DNA of 64,000 nt from Fervidobacterium_A thailandense. Lineage in GTDB: Bacteria; Thermotogota; Thermotogae; Thermotogales; Fervidobacteriaceae. The notes under the pieces are model-generated. The model worked only from the letters and a program-made list of their open reading frames with translations. It searched no databases and had not been told where the DNA came from. Positions within the stretch are counted from its first letter, which is position 1. Each line of letters begins with the position of its first letter. Below, piece by piece: positions 42,832-50,911 of this stretch. The stretch is taken from assembly GCF_041505935.1 (NCBI RefSeq), contig NZ_CP140110.1; one strand, written 5' to 3'. Made by a program: the position numbers and the translations under genes.

Positions 42832-42878
42832 CACACCGCACGAAGAATCCCCGCATTTTAATGCGGGGAGGAGGTCAA
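42780..42878 (+). ncRNA. Candidate omega-RNA scaffold at the element's right end
   Basis: In IS605 elements the guide RNA of TnpB overlaps the tnpB 3' end and runs to the right end; the guide is the flanking host DNA. Here this would span the end of tnpB and the hairpin at 42849-42868, with the guide beginning at 42879 in the broken NADH oxidase gene. Predicted from position and the hairpin only. Confidence 0.4.
42849..42868 (+). repeat. Right-end hairpin of the IS200/IS605 element
   Basis: CCCCGCAT ... ATGCGGGG with a four-base loop, near-identical to the left-end hairpin. The downstream GGAGGAGG in the element lies seven bases before ATG 42879 and could restart translation of the host fragment. 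Confidence 0.8.
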
Positions 42879-44042
42879 ATGCCTGGTCAAGTCTATCAAC
42901 AGATGGGTATTGAACTTCTCATCGACGAGGTTGTGAAAATCGATAGAACAAACAAAATTCTTTATACGCGCGCAGGGAAAGAAGTTTCTTACGAGAAGCT
43001 GGTGCTTGCGCTCGGTTCAAAACCGTATATCCCTCCGATCAAGGGTGTAGAACTTGAGAATGTGTTCACAGTTCCGAAAGATGCTAATTATCTTGCAAAG
43101 ATGAAAGAAAAACTTTCCAGCTTGAACAGAGTCATTGTTGTCGGAGCCGGCTTCATCGGAGTTGAAGTTTCGGAGCAGCTTGCCCTTGAAGGTAAGGAAG
43201 TCATCCTTGTGGAAATTATGCCGCACATTCTTCCCAAAGCTTTCGATGCAGATGTTGCAAAATTCCCGGCCGAGGAACTTGAAAAACTGGGTGTGAAGAT
43301 AATGGTCAACGCCAAGATTCTTGAGATAAGGGGAAACGGTAAGGTGGAGACGGTAATATTTGAGAACGGTGAAGAAGTAAGAGCAGATGCGGTCATATTG
43401 GCAACAGGTTATGTACCAAATACCGAAATTGCCATCGAAGCTGGATTCGAGGTAAATCGCTATCGTATGATTCGGGTCGATTCTTACATGCGCACAGTAA
43501 CGGATCCAGATGTATTTGCCGTTGGAGACTGCGCACAAAAAATTGACTTTGTTACGAGAAGAAGCGTCCCCGTTATGCTCGCTTCCACAGCAACTACAGA
43601 AGCAAGAATAGCTGGAGCTAATCTCTACGAGCTCTCAACGGTTAGGACTTTCCTTGGAACTATTGCGATCTTCTCGACCAAGGTTGGGACGTTGGCAATC
43701 GGATCCGCTGGTTTAATTGAAGAAGAAGCAAAAAAGAACGGTTTTGATGTAATGGTTGGCTATGCTGAAGCAATTGATAAGCACCCAGGCACACTACCGA
43801 ACGCGAAAAAGCAAATAGTGAAACTCATCGTTGCCAAAGAATGTGGTACGATACTTGGTGGAGAGGTCGTTGGAGGAGATTCCGCCGGTGAAATAATCAA
43901 CTTCATTGGACTCGCGATACAAAAGCGGATGACCGTCTCTGAACTTTACACCATGCAAATAGGAACTCATCCACTTTTAACCGCAGCACCAACGGTCTAT
44001 CCCGTGATCAAAGCAGCTGAAAATGTTATTTTTTCAAGGTAA
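42879..44042 (+). pseudogene. NADH oxidase / CoA-disulfide reductase, 3' fragment
   Basis: The remaining 387 residues of the gene whose 5' part is at 40925-41108. Seen: the NAD-binding VVGAGFIGVEVSEQLALEG, the second FAD motif DVFAVGDCAQ and a dimerisation domain ending in TMQIGTHPLLTAAP. It starts at ATG directly after the element and has an element-derived ribosome site, so a protein lacking the FAD-binding N-terminus and active Cys might still be made. It is unlikely to work as an oxidoreductase. The downstream terminator is at 44059. Confidence 0.88.
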
Positions 44043-44058
44043 AAGAAATAAAGCAAAC

Positions 44059-44090
44059 AAAAGCCCGGGATGTCCATCCCGGGCTTTTTT
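44059..44090 (+). terminator. Terminator after the NADH oxidase remnant
   Basis: AAAAGCCCGGGAT pairs with 44076-44088 across a four-base loop, with T residues continuing to 44090. Confidence 0.88.
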
Positions 44091-44110
44091 AATTTCCTTA
44101 ATTATCCATT

Positions 44111-44143
44111 AAAAATAAAAAAGCCCCAGTTTTCCTGGGGTTT
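44111..44143 (-). terminator. Minus-strand terminator below DUF454 gene and a short promoter
   Basis: On the minus strand AACCCCAG...CTGGGG is followed by CTTTTTTATTTTT. It can stop transcripts from the DUF454 gene and from the promoter at 44162-44190. Confidence 0.8.
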
Positions 44144-44161
44144 CAAGCAACGTCACCATAT

Positions 44162-44190
44162 ATTATACCACATCGATGAAAATTTGTCAA
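44162..44190 (-). promoter_or_regulatory. Perfect consensus promoter pointing directly into a terminator
   Basis: On the minus strand TTGACA (44185-44190) and TATAAT (44162-44167) are exactly 17 bp apart. The expected start near 44155 lies only about 12 bases before the terminator hairpin at 44143, so the transcript would be about 45 bases. The rest of 44191-44352 shows no gene. Confidence 0.7.
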
Positions 44191-44352
44191 GCACCTTTTT
44201 CCAAATTCGCTTTGGAAACAAAGAAAATACAAGAGACAGTATTTATGCGGATTCTCAAACGTACATGCCAATTGTACTCCCACAGTAAAAGCAGTCAATA
44301 TTCAGAAAAGTTATTTATACGTGCTGTATGACTGTTTCGAACGTATGTTTGC

Positions 44353-44766
44353 TCATTTCTCAATATCTCGCAGTGTTACTACATGTATCGAAACAAGACA
44401 TGCGATTACTAACAGCAAAGTTCTGAGCCAAAGAGTTTGAACGAAAAACACTGTGGAAATCAAGATGACGAGCCAGAGAAAAACCAACGTATAGATCTTA
44501 GCTTTTCGAGTTGTTCCTCGGTGAACCAGGTAGTTTTTTACGTAAAATCCCAAAACTTTGTGATTCAGAAGCCAGTTGTAAAATTTCTTTGAGGAACGGA
44601 GAAAACACCATGCCGACAGTAAAAGAAAAGGTGTCGTTGGCAAGATCGGAACGAATATTCCAATAATTCCAAAAACAAGAGAAACAAAACCTATAAGAAA
44701 ATACAGCGTTCTGCGAACGAAATTATTAAAGCTCAGAAGTGTTCCACCCCTTTGCACACTCATCAC
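44353..44766 (-). CDS. DUF454 (YbaN-like) inner-membrane protein
   Basis: A 137-residue membrane protein with the family motif GIIGIFVPILPTTPFLLLSAWCFLRSSKKFYNWLLNHKVLG and two further hydrophobic helices at the C-terminal side. The function of this widespread family is not established. The start is uncertain: ATG 44766 or 44763 has a weak site, while TATAAT (44783-44788) lies only about 17 bp upstream, so the leader would be very short. Confidence 0.85.
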   Translation of the reverse strand: MMSVQRGGTLLSFNNFVRRTLYFLIGFVSLVFGIIGIFVPILPTTPFLLLSAWCFLRSSKKFYNWLLNHKVLGFYVKNYLVHRGTTRKAKIYTLVFLWLVILISTVFFVQTLWLRTLLLVIACLVSIHVVTLRDIEK

Positions 44767-44856
44767 TTGATTTCTTCAAAAAATTATACCATGAAGCTCA
44801 ATAAACTTAAAAGGGATGTGCGCACGAAAAGTTATTGAACAACTATTTTTTCAACC

Positions 44857-45215
44857 TCATCTTCCTGTCAACATGATCGCTGTTCGAAAACTTACGTCCG
44901 TGTAATCTTGATAAAGTAGCAATCCTGTCCTCGTATCGTATTCGAAGTAAGCGACTGACAGATTTTCAAAAAAGAATGTAACCAAACTACCGCCGTTTGA
45001 GCCAGTCTTGGTAACTCGTATCGAAAATCCTATATCTGGAATAGCGATAATCGTAGAACTCCGTAGCAGCTGCGGATTAATGTAACTGAGTAATTCGCAA
45101 TGCTGTGATCAACACGTACAACCCTGAAGTTGTAATAGACCCAAGGTTTGAGTTGATCATAAAAATTTTAGTTGTAGCTGGTAGGTTAAGTTCCGAAAGT
45201 TTTGTGACAGGAGAC
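44857..45215 (-). pseudogene. Decayed C-terminal fragment of an envelope-type protein
   Basis: Two frames on the minus strand carry protein-like sequence joined by a frame change near 45085. The upstream piece reads KPWVYYNFRVVRVDHSIANY; the downstream piece reads FFFENLSVAYFEYDTRTGLL and ends with a stop at 44857. There is no start codon or intact domain. This looks like the tail of a secreted or lipoprotein gene. The parent is unknown. Confidence 0.55.
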
Positions 45216-45417
45216 TTGTTTGCCGCAGGCTCTCCTCCTTTAGGGGTACTCTAGAAAGTCAATAGGTGAATTCGAAAATTTGCATGTTGCTTAGATGAAT
45301 CCTTCAGTTTTTAAGTTTTTGCCAATACCATATTTTTGCAACTTCTCGTCGCTTACGTGCATTCGTCCTTATCTTCGCTTTAGTTGTTATTCCTGCTTGC
45401 TCTCTCGGTCTTTGAAA
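45216..45417. other. Non-coding, AT-rich stretch in a gene graveyard
   Basis: I see no gene, strong promoter or terminator here. Together with its flanks (44857-45700) it holds only gene fossils. Confidence 0.5.
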
Positions 45418-45665
45418 TTATGCTTTCGTCATGTCAAACGACTCTTTTCTTGTCCATAATATCCATACTAACTCAGCTAATTTCCTCGCTATGGCTATTA
45501 TCGCTTGCTTTGGCTTTTTGCCACTTGATATTAGCTCTCGGTATTTCTTCTTGTACTTCTCTATCAACCTTATCGCTCTTATCGCTAAGTTGTAGAATAT
45601 CCTTCTCAGCACTTTGTTCCCTTTTTTCGATATTCCCTTGTGTTTTGTGCTTTTTCCGCCTTAAA
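45418..45665 (-). pseudogene. IS110-family transposase, C-terminal remnant
   Basis: On the minus strand the frame reads KHKGISKKGNKVLRRIFYNL followed by a helical tail with KYKKKYRELISSGKKPKQAI and AIARKLAELVWILW. This is the Transposase_20-like C-terminus of IS110/IS116/IS902 enzymes. The catalytic N-terminal part and any start codon are missing. It is a dead relic. Confidence 0.8.
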
Positions 45666-45752
45666 GATATCTTTAACACGTTAAGAAAAGAAGCCAAAAC
45701 CTTAGAACTACCTCAAAACTTAGAGGGGGGACTAACTTTAAGTAAATTTTGG

Positions 45753-45758
45753 TATAAT
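45753..45758 (+). promoter_or_regulatory. -10 box upstream of the SDH-type protease gene
   Basis: TATAAT 48 bp before the start codon; the -35 position is poorly matched. Confidence 0.4.
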
Positions 45759-45806
45759 TTTTATTGGTAAGTAACACACTATCATTTTATACAGGAGGTA
45801 GAAAGC

Positions 45807-46649
45807 ATGGTCGATTTCTTTACGATCATCTTTCAGTTGTTTTGGATGATACTCATCTTTTCATCACTCACACCACTTTTCAAGAACCTGTCTTTGAATT
45901 CCTCTCGAGAGGCACTGATGCGCACCATCGAGATGAAAAGAAAGAGTCGCGTGATCACGTTGATACACAGACAAGAGTCCATAAGTTTTCTTGGCTTTGG
46001 CATTAGAAAGTTTATAGACATTGAGGATTCAGAGGAAGTTCTCAGGGCGATAAAGATGACACCACCAGATATGCCCATTGACTTCATAATCCACACACCG
46101 GGTGGTCTGGTACTTGCAGCAGAACAGATAGCGAACGCTCTTAGAAAACACAAAGGAAAGGTTACCGTTTTCGTTCCCCACTATGCCATGTCTGGTGGAA
46201 CGTTAATCGCACTGGCCGCCGACGAAATCGTCATGGACGAGAACGCGGTCCTTGGACCGGTCGATCCACAAATTGGTCAATTCCCCGCCGCATCGATACT
46301 CTCCGTTTTGAAGAAAAAGAACATCGATGAGATAGACGACCAGACGCTGATACTCGCCGATGTGGCGGAGAAGGCCATGAAACAGATGAAGGAATACGTT
46401 ACTGATCTACTAAAAGAAAAGTACCCCGACAAAGCGGAGGAACTGGCCGATAAGCTTGTTAGTGGCTACTGGACGCACGATTATCCGATAACAGTTGAAA
46501 AAGCCAGAGAACTTGGGCTGAGAGTCTCTACCGACATGCCAAAGGAGATTTACGAACTGATGGAGTTATACAAAAACCCGGCGGGTGGGAGGCCGTCGAT
46601 AGGATACGTTCCGATGGATTATAGAAGAGGGGAGCAACCAAAGAAATGA
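45807..46649 (+). CDS. SDH-proteinase-family membrane serine protease (ClpP-fold)
   Basis: 280 residues. One N-terminal membrane helix (FFTIIFQLFWMILIFSSL) is followed by a ClpP/crotonase-like domain: DFIIHTPGGLVLAAEQIANAL, the nucleophile Ser in VPHYAMSGGTLIALAADEIVMD and AVLGPVDPQIGQ. This is the pattern of the SDH proteinase family (PF01972), related to SppA. It probably degrades membrane or small proteins. ATG 45807 follows AGGAGG. Monocistronic, ending at terminator 46656. Confidence 0.88.
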   Translation: MVDFFTIIFQLFWMILIFSSLTPLFKNLSLNSSREALMRTIEMKRKSRVITLIHRQESISFLGFGIRKFIDIEDSEEVLRAIKMTPPDMPIDFIIHTPGGLVLAAEQIANALRKHKGKVTVFVPHYAMSGGTLIALAADEIVMDENAVLGPVDPQIGQFPAASILSVLKKKNIDEIDDQTLILADVAEKAMKQMKEYVTDLLKEKYPDKAEELADKLVSGYWTHDYPITVEKARELGLRVSTDMPKEIYELMELYKNPAGGRPSIGYVPMDYRRGEQPKK

Positions 46650-46655
46650 AAAAAT

Positions 46656-46682
46656 AAAAGCGGGGATTGCCCCCGCTTTTTT
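46656..46682. terminator. Terminator between the SDH protease and a convergent lipoprotein gene
   Basis: AAAAGCGGGG pairs with 46671-46680 across a five-base loop, followed by T; usable on both strands. Confidence 0.85.
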
Positions 46683-46706
46683 ACTCTCGGTTCTCTCATA
46701 CACTTG

Positions 46707-47651
46707 CTATTTTGTAATGTTGATCGTCAAGTTTGTTGTCGCGGACGTTTTTCCGTGTTCGAAAGTGTTCTGATAAGCTTTTCTTCCAGAAATGCTCACT
46801 CCGGTATCGGTGTATTGGAAATCTAAGTTGTCGTATATGATAATCGTGTACGTTCCCTTCTTGTGTTTGCCAAGGTAGAACTGGCCTTCCTTTCTCACAG
46901 GCAAGAACTGCGCTACCAGAGGTGTGGAAGTTGGTGTTTCGCCTTCGAAAAGGACAACGTACAGCGGTTCTTGAGGTTTTTGATTGTTAATTGTGATCGT
47001 TCCTTGGATTGCCCACAGATTTTTCAAATCGCTTCTCCAACGCCAACCGAAGTTTGGAATGAGGATGTATTCATATTCAATTCTTCCGTTGTTACTTTTC
47101 GCTCTCTTTATTATGCTACGTGAAAGATCAAGTCTCAGCTCGAGAACCACGTCTTCTCCTATCTTCCAGTTCATATTTGGAATCTTGATGACTTTTTTAT
47201 CACCGGGAATCGTGACGGGATAATCCACTCCGTTTATAGTCACCGTGGCTTCCTTGATCTCCAAGGCAATTCCGAGTATAACAGCTCCGTTGGGTACTTC
47301 GAATTTCAACCATTCGTATTCTTCTGTTGTCAGTTTTACAAGGTCAACAACTACATCCACAGTGGTTGGTGTTGCCCACTTGTTCTCACCAAGGTCTGTT
47401 GAATACCTGTAAGAGAATTTCGAAACCTTGACTTTCAAAGCTTCTATGTCCGATACCCAAGGTTTGTCTCGTTGTGCGAGAAGTTCTGGGGTGTCAATAC
47501 TCGCAACTTTGGGCTGGTCATCTGAAAATGCGTTCAGTACCACGGTAACACTTTTCCTTGGCTCGAAAAGTTGAGTGAGTTGGGTACAACTGAAAAGTAC
47601 AAAAAGCGTCGACACCAAAGCTATGGTTGTCAAAACAAAAGATTTTCTCAC
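46707..47651 (-). CDS. Lipoprotein resembling DUF4382
   Basis: 314 residues from GTG 47651 (GGGAGG eight bases before; GTGs at 47654 and 47660 are also possible). A lipoprotein signal ends in the lipobox LFVLFSC. The body is beta-rich: SDIEALKVKVSKFSYRY, TVDVVVDLVKLTTEE and GVDYPVTIPGDKKVIKIP fit the DUF4382 pattern of surface lipoproteins in Thermotogota and Bacteroidota. A second beta domain (PEPLYVVLFEGETP-like region, then YTIIIYDNLDFQY) follows. Function unknown; probably at the outer face of the cytoplasmic membrane. Confidence 0.75.
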   Translation of the reverse strand: MRKSFVLTTIALVSTLFVLFSCTQLTQLFEPRKSVTVVLNAFSDDQPKVASIDTPELLAQRDKPWVSDIEALKVKVSKFSYRYSTDLGENKWATPTTVDVVVDLVKLTTEEYEWLKFEVPNGAVILGIALEIKEATVTINGVDYPVTIPGDKKVIKIPNMNWKIGEDVVLELRLDLSRSIIKRAKSNNGRIEYEYILIPNFGWRWRSDLKNLWAIQGTITINNQKPQEPLYVVLFEGETPTSTPLVAQFLPVRKEGQFYLGKHKKGTYTIIIYDNLDFQYTDTGVSISGRKAYQNTFEHGKTSATTNLTINITK

Positions 47652-47727
47652 CACCAACACCTCCCATCATAGTGTGGGGTTGAACATCTTACCAAGTTTA
47701 GTTTAACCCTCTAACCTTAAAAATTCC

Positions 47728-48750
47728 TTAGAAACGTGTTTGCTTTAGGAACGTTTCAAGCTCCACAAGCAGGCCTTTCATAAGGCCCGAAAGTGTGGAG
47801 ATTATTTCCAGTGTGTAAGAAACAAGCTCCTTGAACTTAGGATTATTCCTCATACTGGCCATCTCTTCCACACTCGGTGCGCGAATGAAGAGTACGTTTC
47901 CAAACGTGTCCTTCACCATGTTGTGAAATTTCGGGAACCTGTAGTAAGAGTACATGAAAGCCTCAAGGATAAGCTGGCGGTGACTATCAAAGAAAATCGG
48001 CTTGGACTCACGTATGACTGCCTCAAGTCTTTCGCGTTCGTAAAGAATCAGGTACGCAAGTAGTCTGTCACCTGCGGTATGCGCGTTTCTCAGCAAGGTT
48101 CGCACCTTAGGATCGAAAGGATAAGCGATCAGTTCCCAAACCGTTCCAGGCCTGACGTGGTAAGGTTGCGTGATGTCTTGAAGGTAGTGAAGTGCATATC
48201 CAAAGAACCTTAAGCCCCAGTACAAATTTCCCGAAATCAGCAGCGAACGGGATAAGTCCATGAAATAAAGGAAAGAGCTGTCTGCTTCGAAAACTTCCAA
48301 CGGTCCAACTTTTACCCTTCCGTGTCGCAAACCGTGGCCATCCCCCAAAAGATTATCCTGGATCCAGGAAAGCCCCTTGACATGGTCAATCCCTATGTCG
48401 GGAAACATACTGTAAAAGGCCACGATTTGCCATGCAGGAACGGTTCCGTCAACAGGTGGGTTGTTCAAGAAATCAAAAAAGCTTTTCAGATAACCTTCGA
48501 TCAACCTGTGGTTTTGTCCAAGGATGTCTTGCTCAAGAAAATTTGCCAAATTACCATCGGTCTTATAAATCCTGGCCTCGGAAAAATCTTTTGGCCGAAT
48601 CGGCACTTTGAAATCGAGTTCAACTCTGGAGTTCGCTATGACCAAAAACGTAAAAGCTCCGTGTCCAGACCAGCCGAACAGCAGCGAGCCGGAAAGCACA
48701 ACCGACAGGAGAACTATCAGAGGAACTTTGATAGACTTGATCATCCTCAT
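47728..48750 (-). CDS. Secreted zinc-dependent phospholipase C / S1-P1 nuclease-like protein
   Basis: 340 residues. A signal peptide (IVLLSVVLSGSLLFG) precedes WSGHG, so the mature protein would start with the Trp that binds zinc in bacterial phospholipase C. Other zinc ligands fit: MFPDIGIDH and HYLQDITQPYH, the latter with the exact His-x3-Asp-x5-His spacing. The C-terminal half is helical. It should hydrolyse phosphodiesters outside the cell, but lipid or nucleotide specificity cannot be told. ATG 48750 has GGAGG eight bases upstream; TATAAT is at 48787-48792. Confidence 0.8.
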   Translation of the reverse strand: MRMIKSIKVPLIVLLSVVLSGSLLFGWSGHGAFTFLVIANSRVELDFKVPIRPKDFSEARIYKTDGNLANFLEQDILGQNHRLIEGYLKSFFDFLNNPPVDGTVPAWQIVAFYSMFPDIGIDHVKGLSWIQDNLLGDGHGLRHGRVKVGPLEVFEADSSFLYFMDLSRSLLISGNLYWGLRFFGYALHYLQDITQPYHVRPGTVWELIAYPFDPKVRTLLRNAHTAGDRLLAYLILYERERLEAVIRESKPIFFDSHRQLILEAFMYSYYRFPKFHNMVKDTFGNVLFIRAPSVEEMASMRNNPKFKELVSYTLEIISTLSGLMKGLLVELETFLKQTRF

Positions 48751-48827
48751 GCTACAAACCTCCGGTCATTAGACTTTTGTAAATTTATTATATCACTCCT
48801 CTTCGCTATAAGAGATGGGACCTGAAA

Positions 48828-48993
48828 CCCAACTAACACCGATAGTCTAACATACAAAAAGCTTGAATACGTGGGATCAAGCAAGCGGCTTCCAAACGAT
48901 CAATATTCTCGGAAAATCGCCTTTGAGAACGTTAAACCTAAGCGTAGAATTGAATCGTATATCTCTGCGAAAAGGTTGAACGTATTGTAAACG
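48828..48993 (+). pseudogene. Possible C-terminal gene remnant
   Basis: An open stretch of about 53 codons without ATG runs to a stop at about 48989 and reads like real protein (TYKKLEYVGSSKRLPNDQ, IAFENVKPKRRIESYISAK). It is followed at once by a good terminator. I do not recognise the family. It may be the tail of a deleted gene. Confidence 0.35.
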
Positions 48994-49036
48994 GGGATGC
49001 AACTTTTACGGTTTACAGTTGCATCCCTTTTTTCTT
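48994..49036 (+). terminator. Orphan terminator upstream of the propeller lipoprotein gene
   Basis: GGGATGCAAC (48994-49003) pairs with 49018-49027 and is followed by a T run. No complete plus-strand gene precedes it. Confidence 0.8.
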
Positions 49037-49104
49037 TTTAGACAGGTTGATTCGAGGACTTTATCTTCCAGATAAGGTAATCCCTAAAACCTGGAGGTGA
49101 AACA

Positions 49105-50832
49105 ATGAGAAAAGTAAGATTTCTGTGGCCTTTGGCTTTTTCACTGATACTGATTTTTTCAGGATGTGCGATCTTTTCATTCTTCAACCAGGCACCAGTA
49201 AAACCTCACACGCCGAGTCCCTCCCACGACTCAACAGAGGTGCTAACGAACGTCACACTCTCCTGGCAATGCTCGGATCCCGAAGGTGATACACTAACGT
49301 ACGACATCTATTTCGGGACGGTGAGCAGCCCACCGTTAGTAAAATCCAACCACACGACTTCGAGTTACGTGCCTGAACCGTTGTTAGGTAACAGGACTTA
49401 CTACTGGATGATTGTAGCAAAGGATAGCAAAGGAGCATTTACTTCCGGAGATGTCTGGAGTTTTAAAACGTTGAACACGGCTCCCAGCAAGTCAGCTAAT
49501 CCAAAACCTTCTAACAATGCTTTGGATGTTGACCTGAACGAATCACTAAGCTGGGATTGCTCTGACCCAGATGGTGACGCGCTGGTTTACGATATTTACT
49601 TTGGCACAACTACGAACCCTCCTCTTGTAAAAGAGAATTGTCCAACACCAGGTTACTCTCCCGGAACGATGTATTTCAACACCGAATACCACTGGAAAGT
49701 TGTTGCCAAAGACCCGAACGGTGGGGTAGCTTCGAGTGATTTGTGGGTCTTCAGGACAAGAACCACACCCACCACGGTCGGTACGACGGATTGGTCTTAC
49801 CCACTCGGTGCGGACTTTACCAGTCCAGCAGTTGATTCGAACAACCGCGTTTACGTTTCGGCTTCAAATGGCTATTTGTACGCTTTCAATGTCGACGGAA
49901 ACGTCTTTTGGACGTTCAACCTGAGGCAAACTACTTGGTCAAGCCCCGCAATTGGAAACGACGGAACCGTATATCAAGCAAACAGGGACGGAATACTCTT
50001 TGCGATCAACCCAGACGGTACAAAGAAATGGGAATTTAACACCGAGAGTACCATCAACTGGTCAAGTCCTGCTATCGCAAGTGATGGGACGATATACATC
50101 GGAACCGCAAACGGTAGGCTGTACGCAATTGCACCAATCGGTGTTGAGCTTTGGCATTACGACATTCCTTCCGCTGCAAGGCCTTACGCTATCAATTCAA
50201 GTCCCGCAATTGGCCCTGCAGGGGAAGTGTACTTCGGCTGCGAGGATGGGAAATTGTACGCACTCAACCCAAACGGGATTCTGCTCTGGACCTTTGCAAC
50301 CGGTGCTGAAATCGTCTCCAGCCCTGCAATTGCCGCAGATGGGACGATATATTTCGGTAGTACCGATTGGAAGGTTTACGCGGTAAAGCCGGACGGTACG
50401 CTTAAGTGGGAATACACAACGGGTTTCCAGGTCCTCTCAAGTCCAGTGATTGGGCCGGATGGTACAGTTTACATAGCGAGTAGGGATAACCGCGTCTACG
50501 CACTAAATGGTGAAAACGGTTCGGTAAAGTGGAGCTTCCAGACTGAAGGACAAATATACTCGACACCAGCTCTGGGAAAATACGGATTCCTTTATGTGGC
50601 AAGCTGGGATAAGAAACTTTACGCACTAAAAGTTGAGGATGGTACTATTGCATGGTACTACGAAGCCACGCAACCATTCGTCTGGTCCAGTCCCGCCATC
50701 ACTTCCGATGGGTTTGTATGTATCGGGAATTTCGATGGTACATTTTACGCTATCCAAAGCCTTTCACCGGGCTTGGAAAATTCTCAGTGGCCAAGGTTTA
50801 GAAAAAACAACGCGAGCAATTCGAGATTTTGA
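49105..50832 (+). CDS. Lipoprotein with two Fn3-like domains and a PQQ-type beta-propeller
   Basis: 575 residues. Lipobox ILIFSGC near 22. Two tandem Fn3-like repeats follow (about 30-125 and 128-215), each with LSW.CSDPEGD/PDGD and YDIYFGT. Then comes a seven- or eight-bladed propeller of repeats such as SSPAIASDGTIYIGTANGRLYA (Trp-docking PQQ-like motif), about 225-560. It resembles BamB-like scaffold proteins but is probably a surface protein that binds partners or glycans. ATG 49105 follows GGAGGTG. Confidence 0.85.
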   Translation: MRKVRFLWPLAFSLILIFSGCAIFSFFNQAPVKPHTPSPSHDSTEVLTNVTLSWQCSDPEGDTLTYDIYFGTVSSPPLVKSNHTTSSYVPEPLLGNRTYYWMIVAKDSKGAFTSGDVWSFKTLNTAPSKSANPKPSNNALDVDLNESLSWDCSDPDGDALVYDIYFGTTTNPPLVKENCPTPGYSPGTMYFNTEYHWKVVAKDPNGGVASSDLWVFRTRTTPTTVGTTDWSYPLGADFTSPAVDSNNRVYVSASNGYLYAFNVDGNVFWTFNLRQTTWSSPAIGNDGTVYQANRDGILFAINPDGTKKWEFNTESTINWSSPAIASDGTIYIGTANGRLYAIAPIGVELWHYDIPSAARPYAINSSPAIGPAGEVYFGCEDGKLYALNPNGILLWTFATGAEIVSSPAIAADGTIYFGSTDWKVYAVKPDGTLKWEYTTGFQVLSSPVIGPDGTVYIASRDNRVYALNGENGSVKWSFQTEGQIYSTPALGKYGFLYVASWDKKLYALKVEDGTIAWYYEATQPFVWSSPAITSDGFVCIGNFDGTFYAIQSLSPGLENSQWPRFRKNNASNSRF

Positions 50833-50866
50833 AGGGCAATCCGCATGTACCAGCGAAACAGCGAAA

Positions 50867-50898
50867 AAGAAGAGCCCTCAACGGGCTCTTCTTACTTT
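50867..50898. terminator. Terminator between the propeller lipoprotein and livF
   Basis: AAGAAGAGCCC pairs with 50883-50893 across TCAAC; shared by the two convergent genes. Confidence 0.85.
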
Positions 50899-50911
50899 CT
50901 TTGGCTCTTAA

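Larger units (their letters stand above)
41109..42878 (+). mobile_element. IS200/IS605-type element with tnpA and tnpB
   Basis: A 1770-bp element inserted immediately 3' of TTAC and ending in TCAA, the left and right cleavage tetranucleotides known for IS608. Joining 41108 to 42879 restores the host reading frame (VEKNY-MPGQVY). Hairpins lie near both ends (41129-41148 and 42849-42868). There are no target duplications, as expected for single-strand HUH transposition. Confidence 0.93.

Noticed and set aside
42636..44042. One 468-codon frame running from the tnpB end into the NADH oxidase remnant
   Set aside because: The first part is an out-of-frame reading of tnpB and the element's right end; the real host sequence starts at 42879.
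45384..45770. Hydrophobic plus-strand frame (128 codons)
   Set aside because: It lies antisense to the IS110 remnant; the Leu/Ser-rich composition is typical of a reverse-strand shadow.
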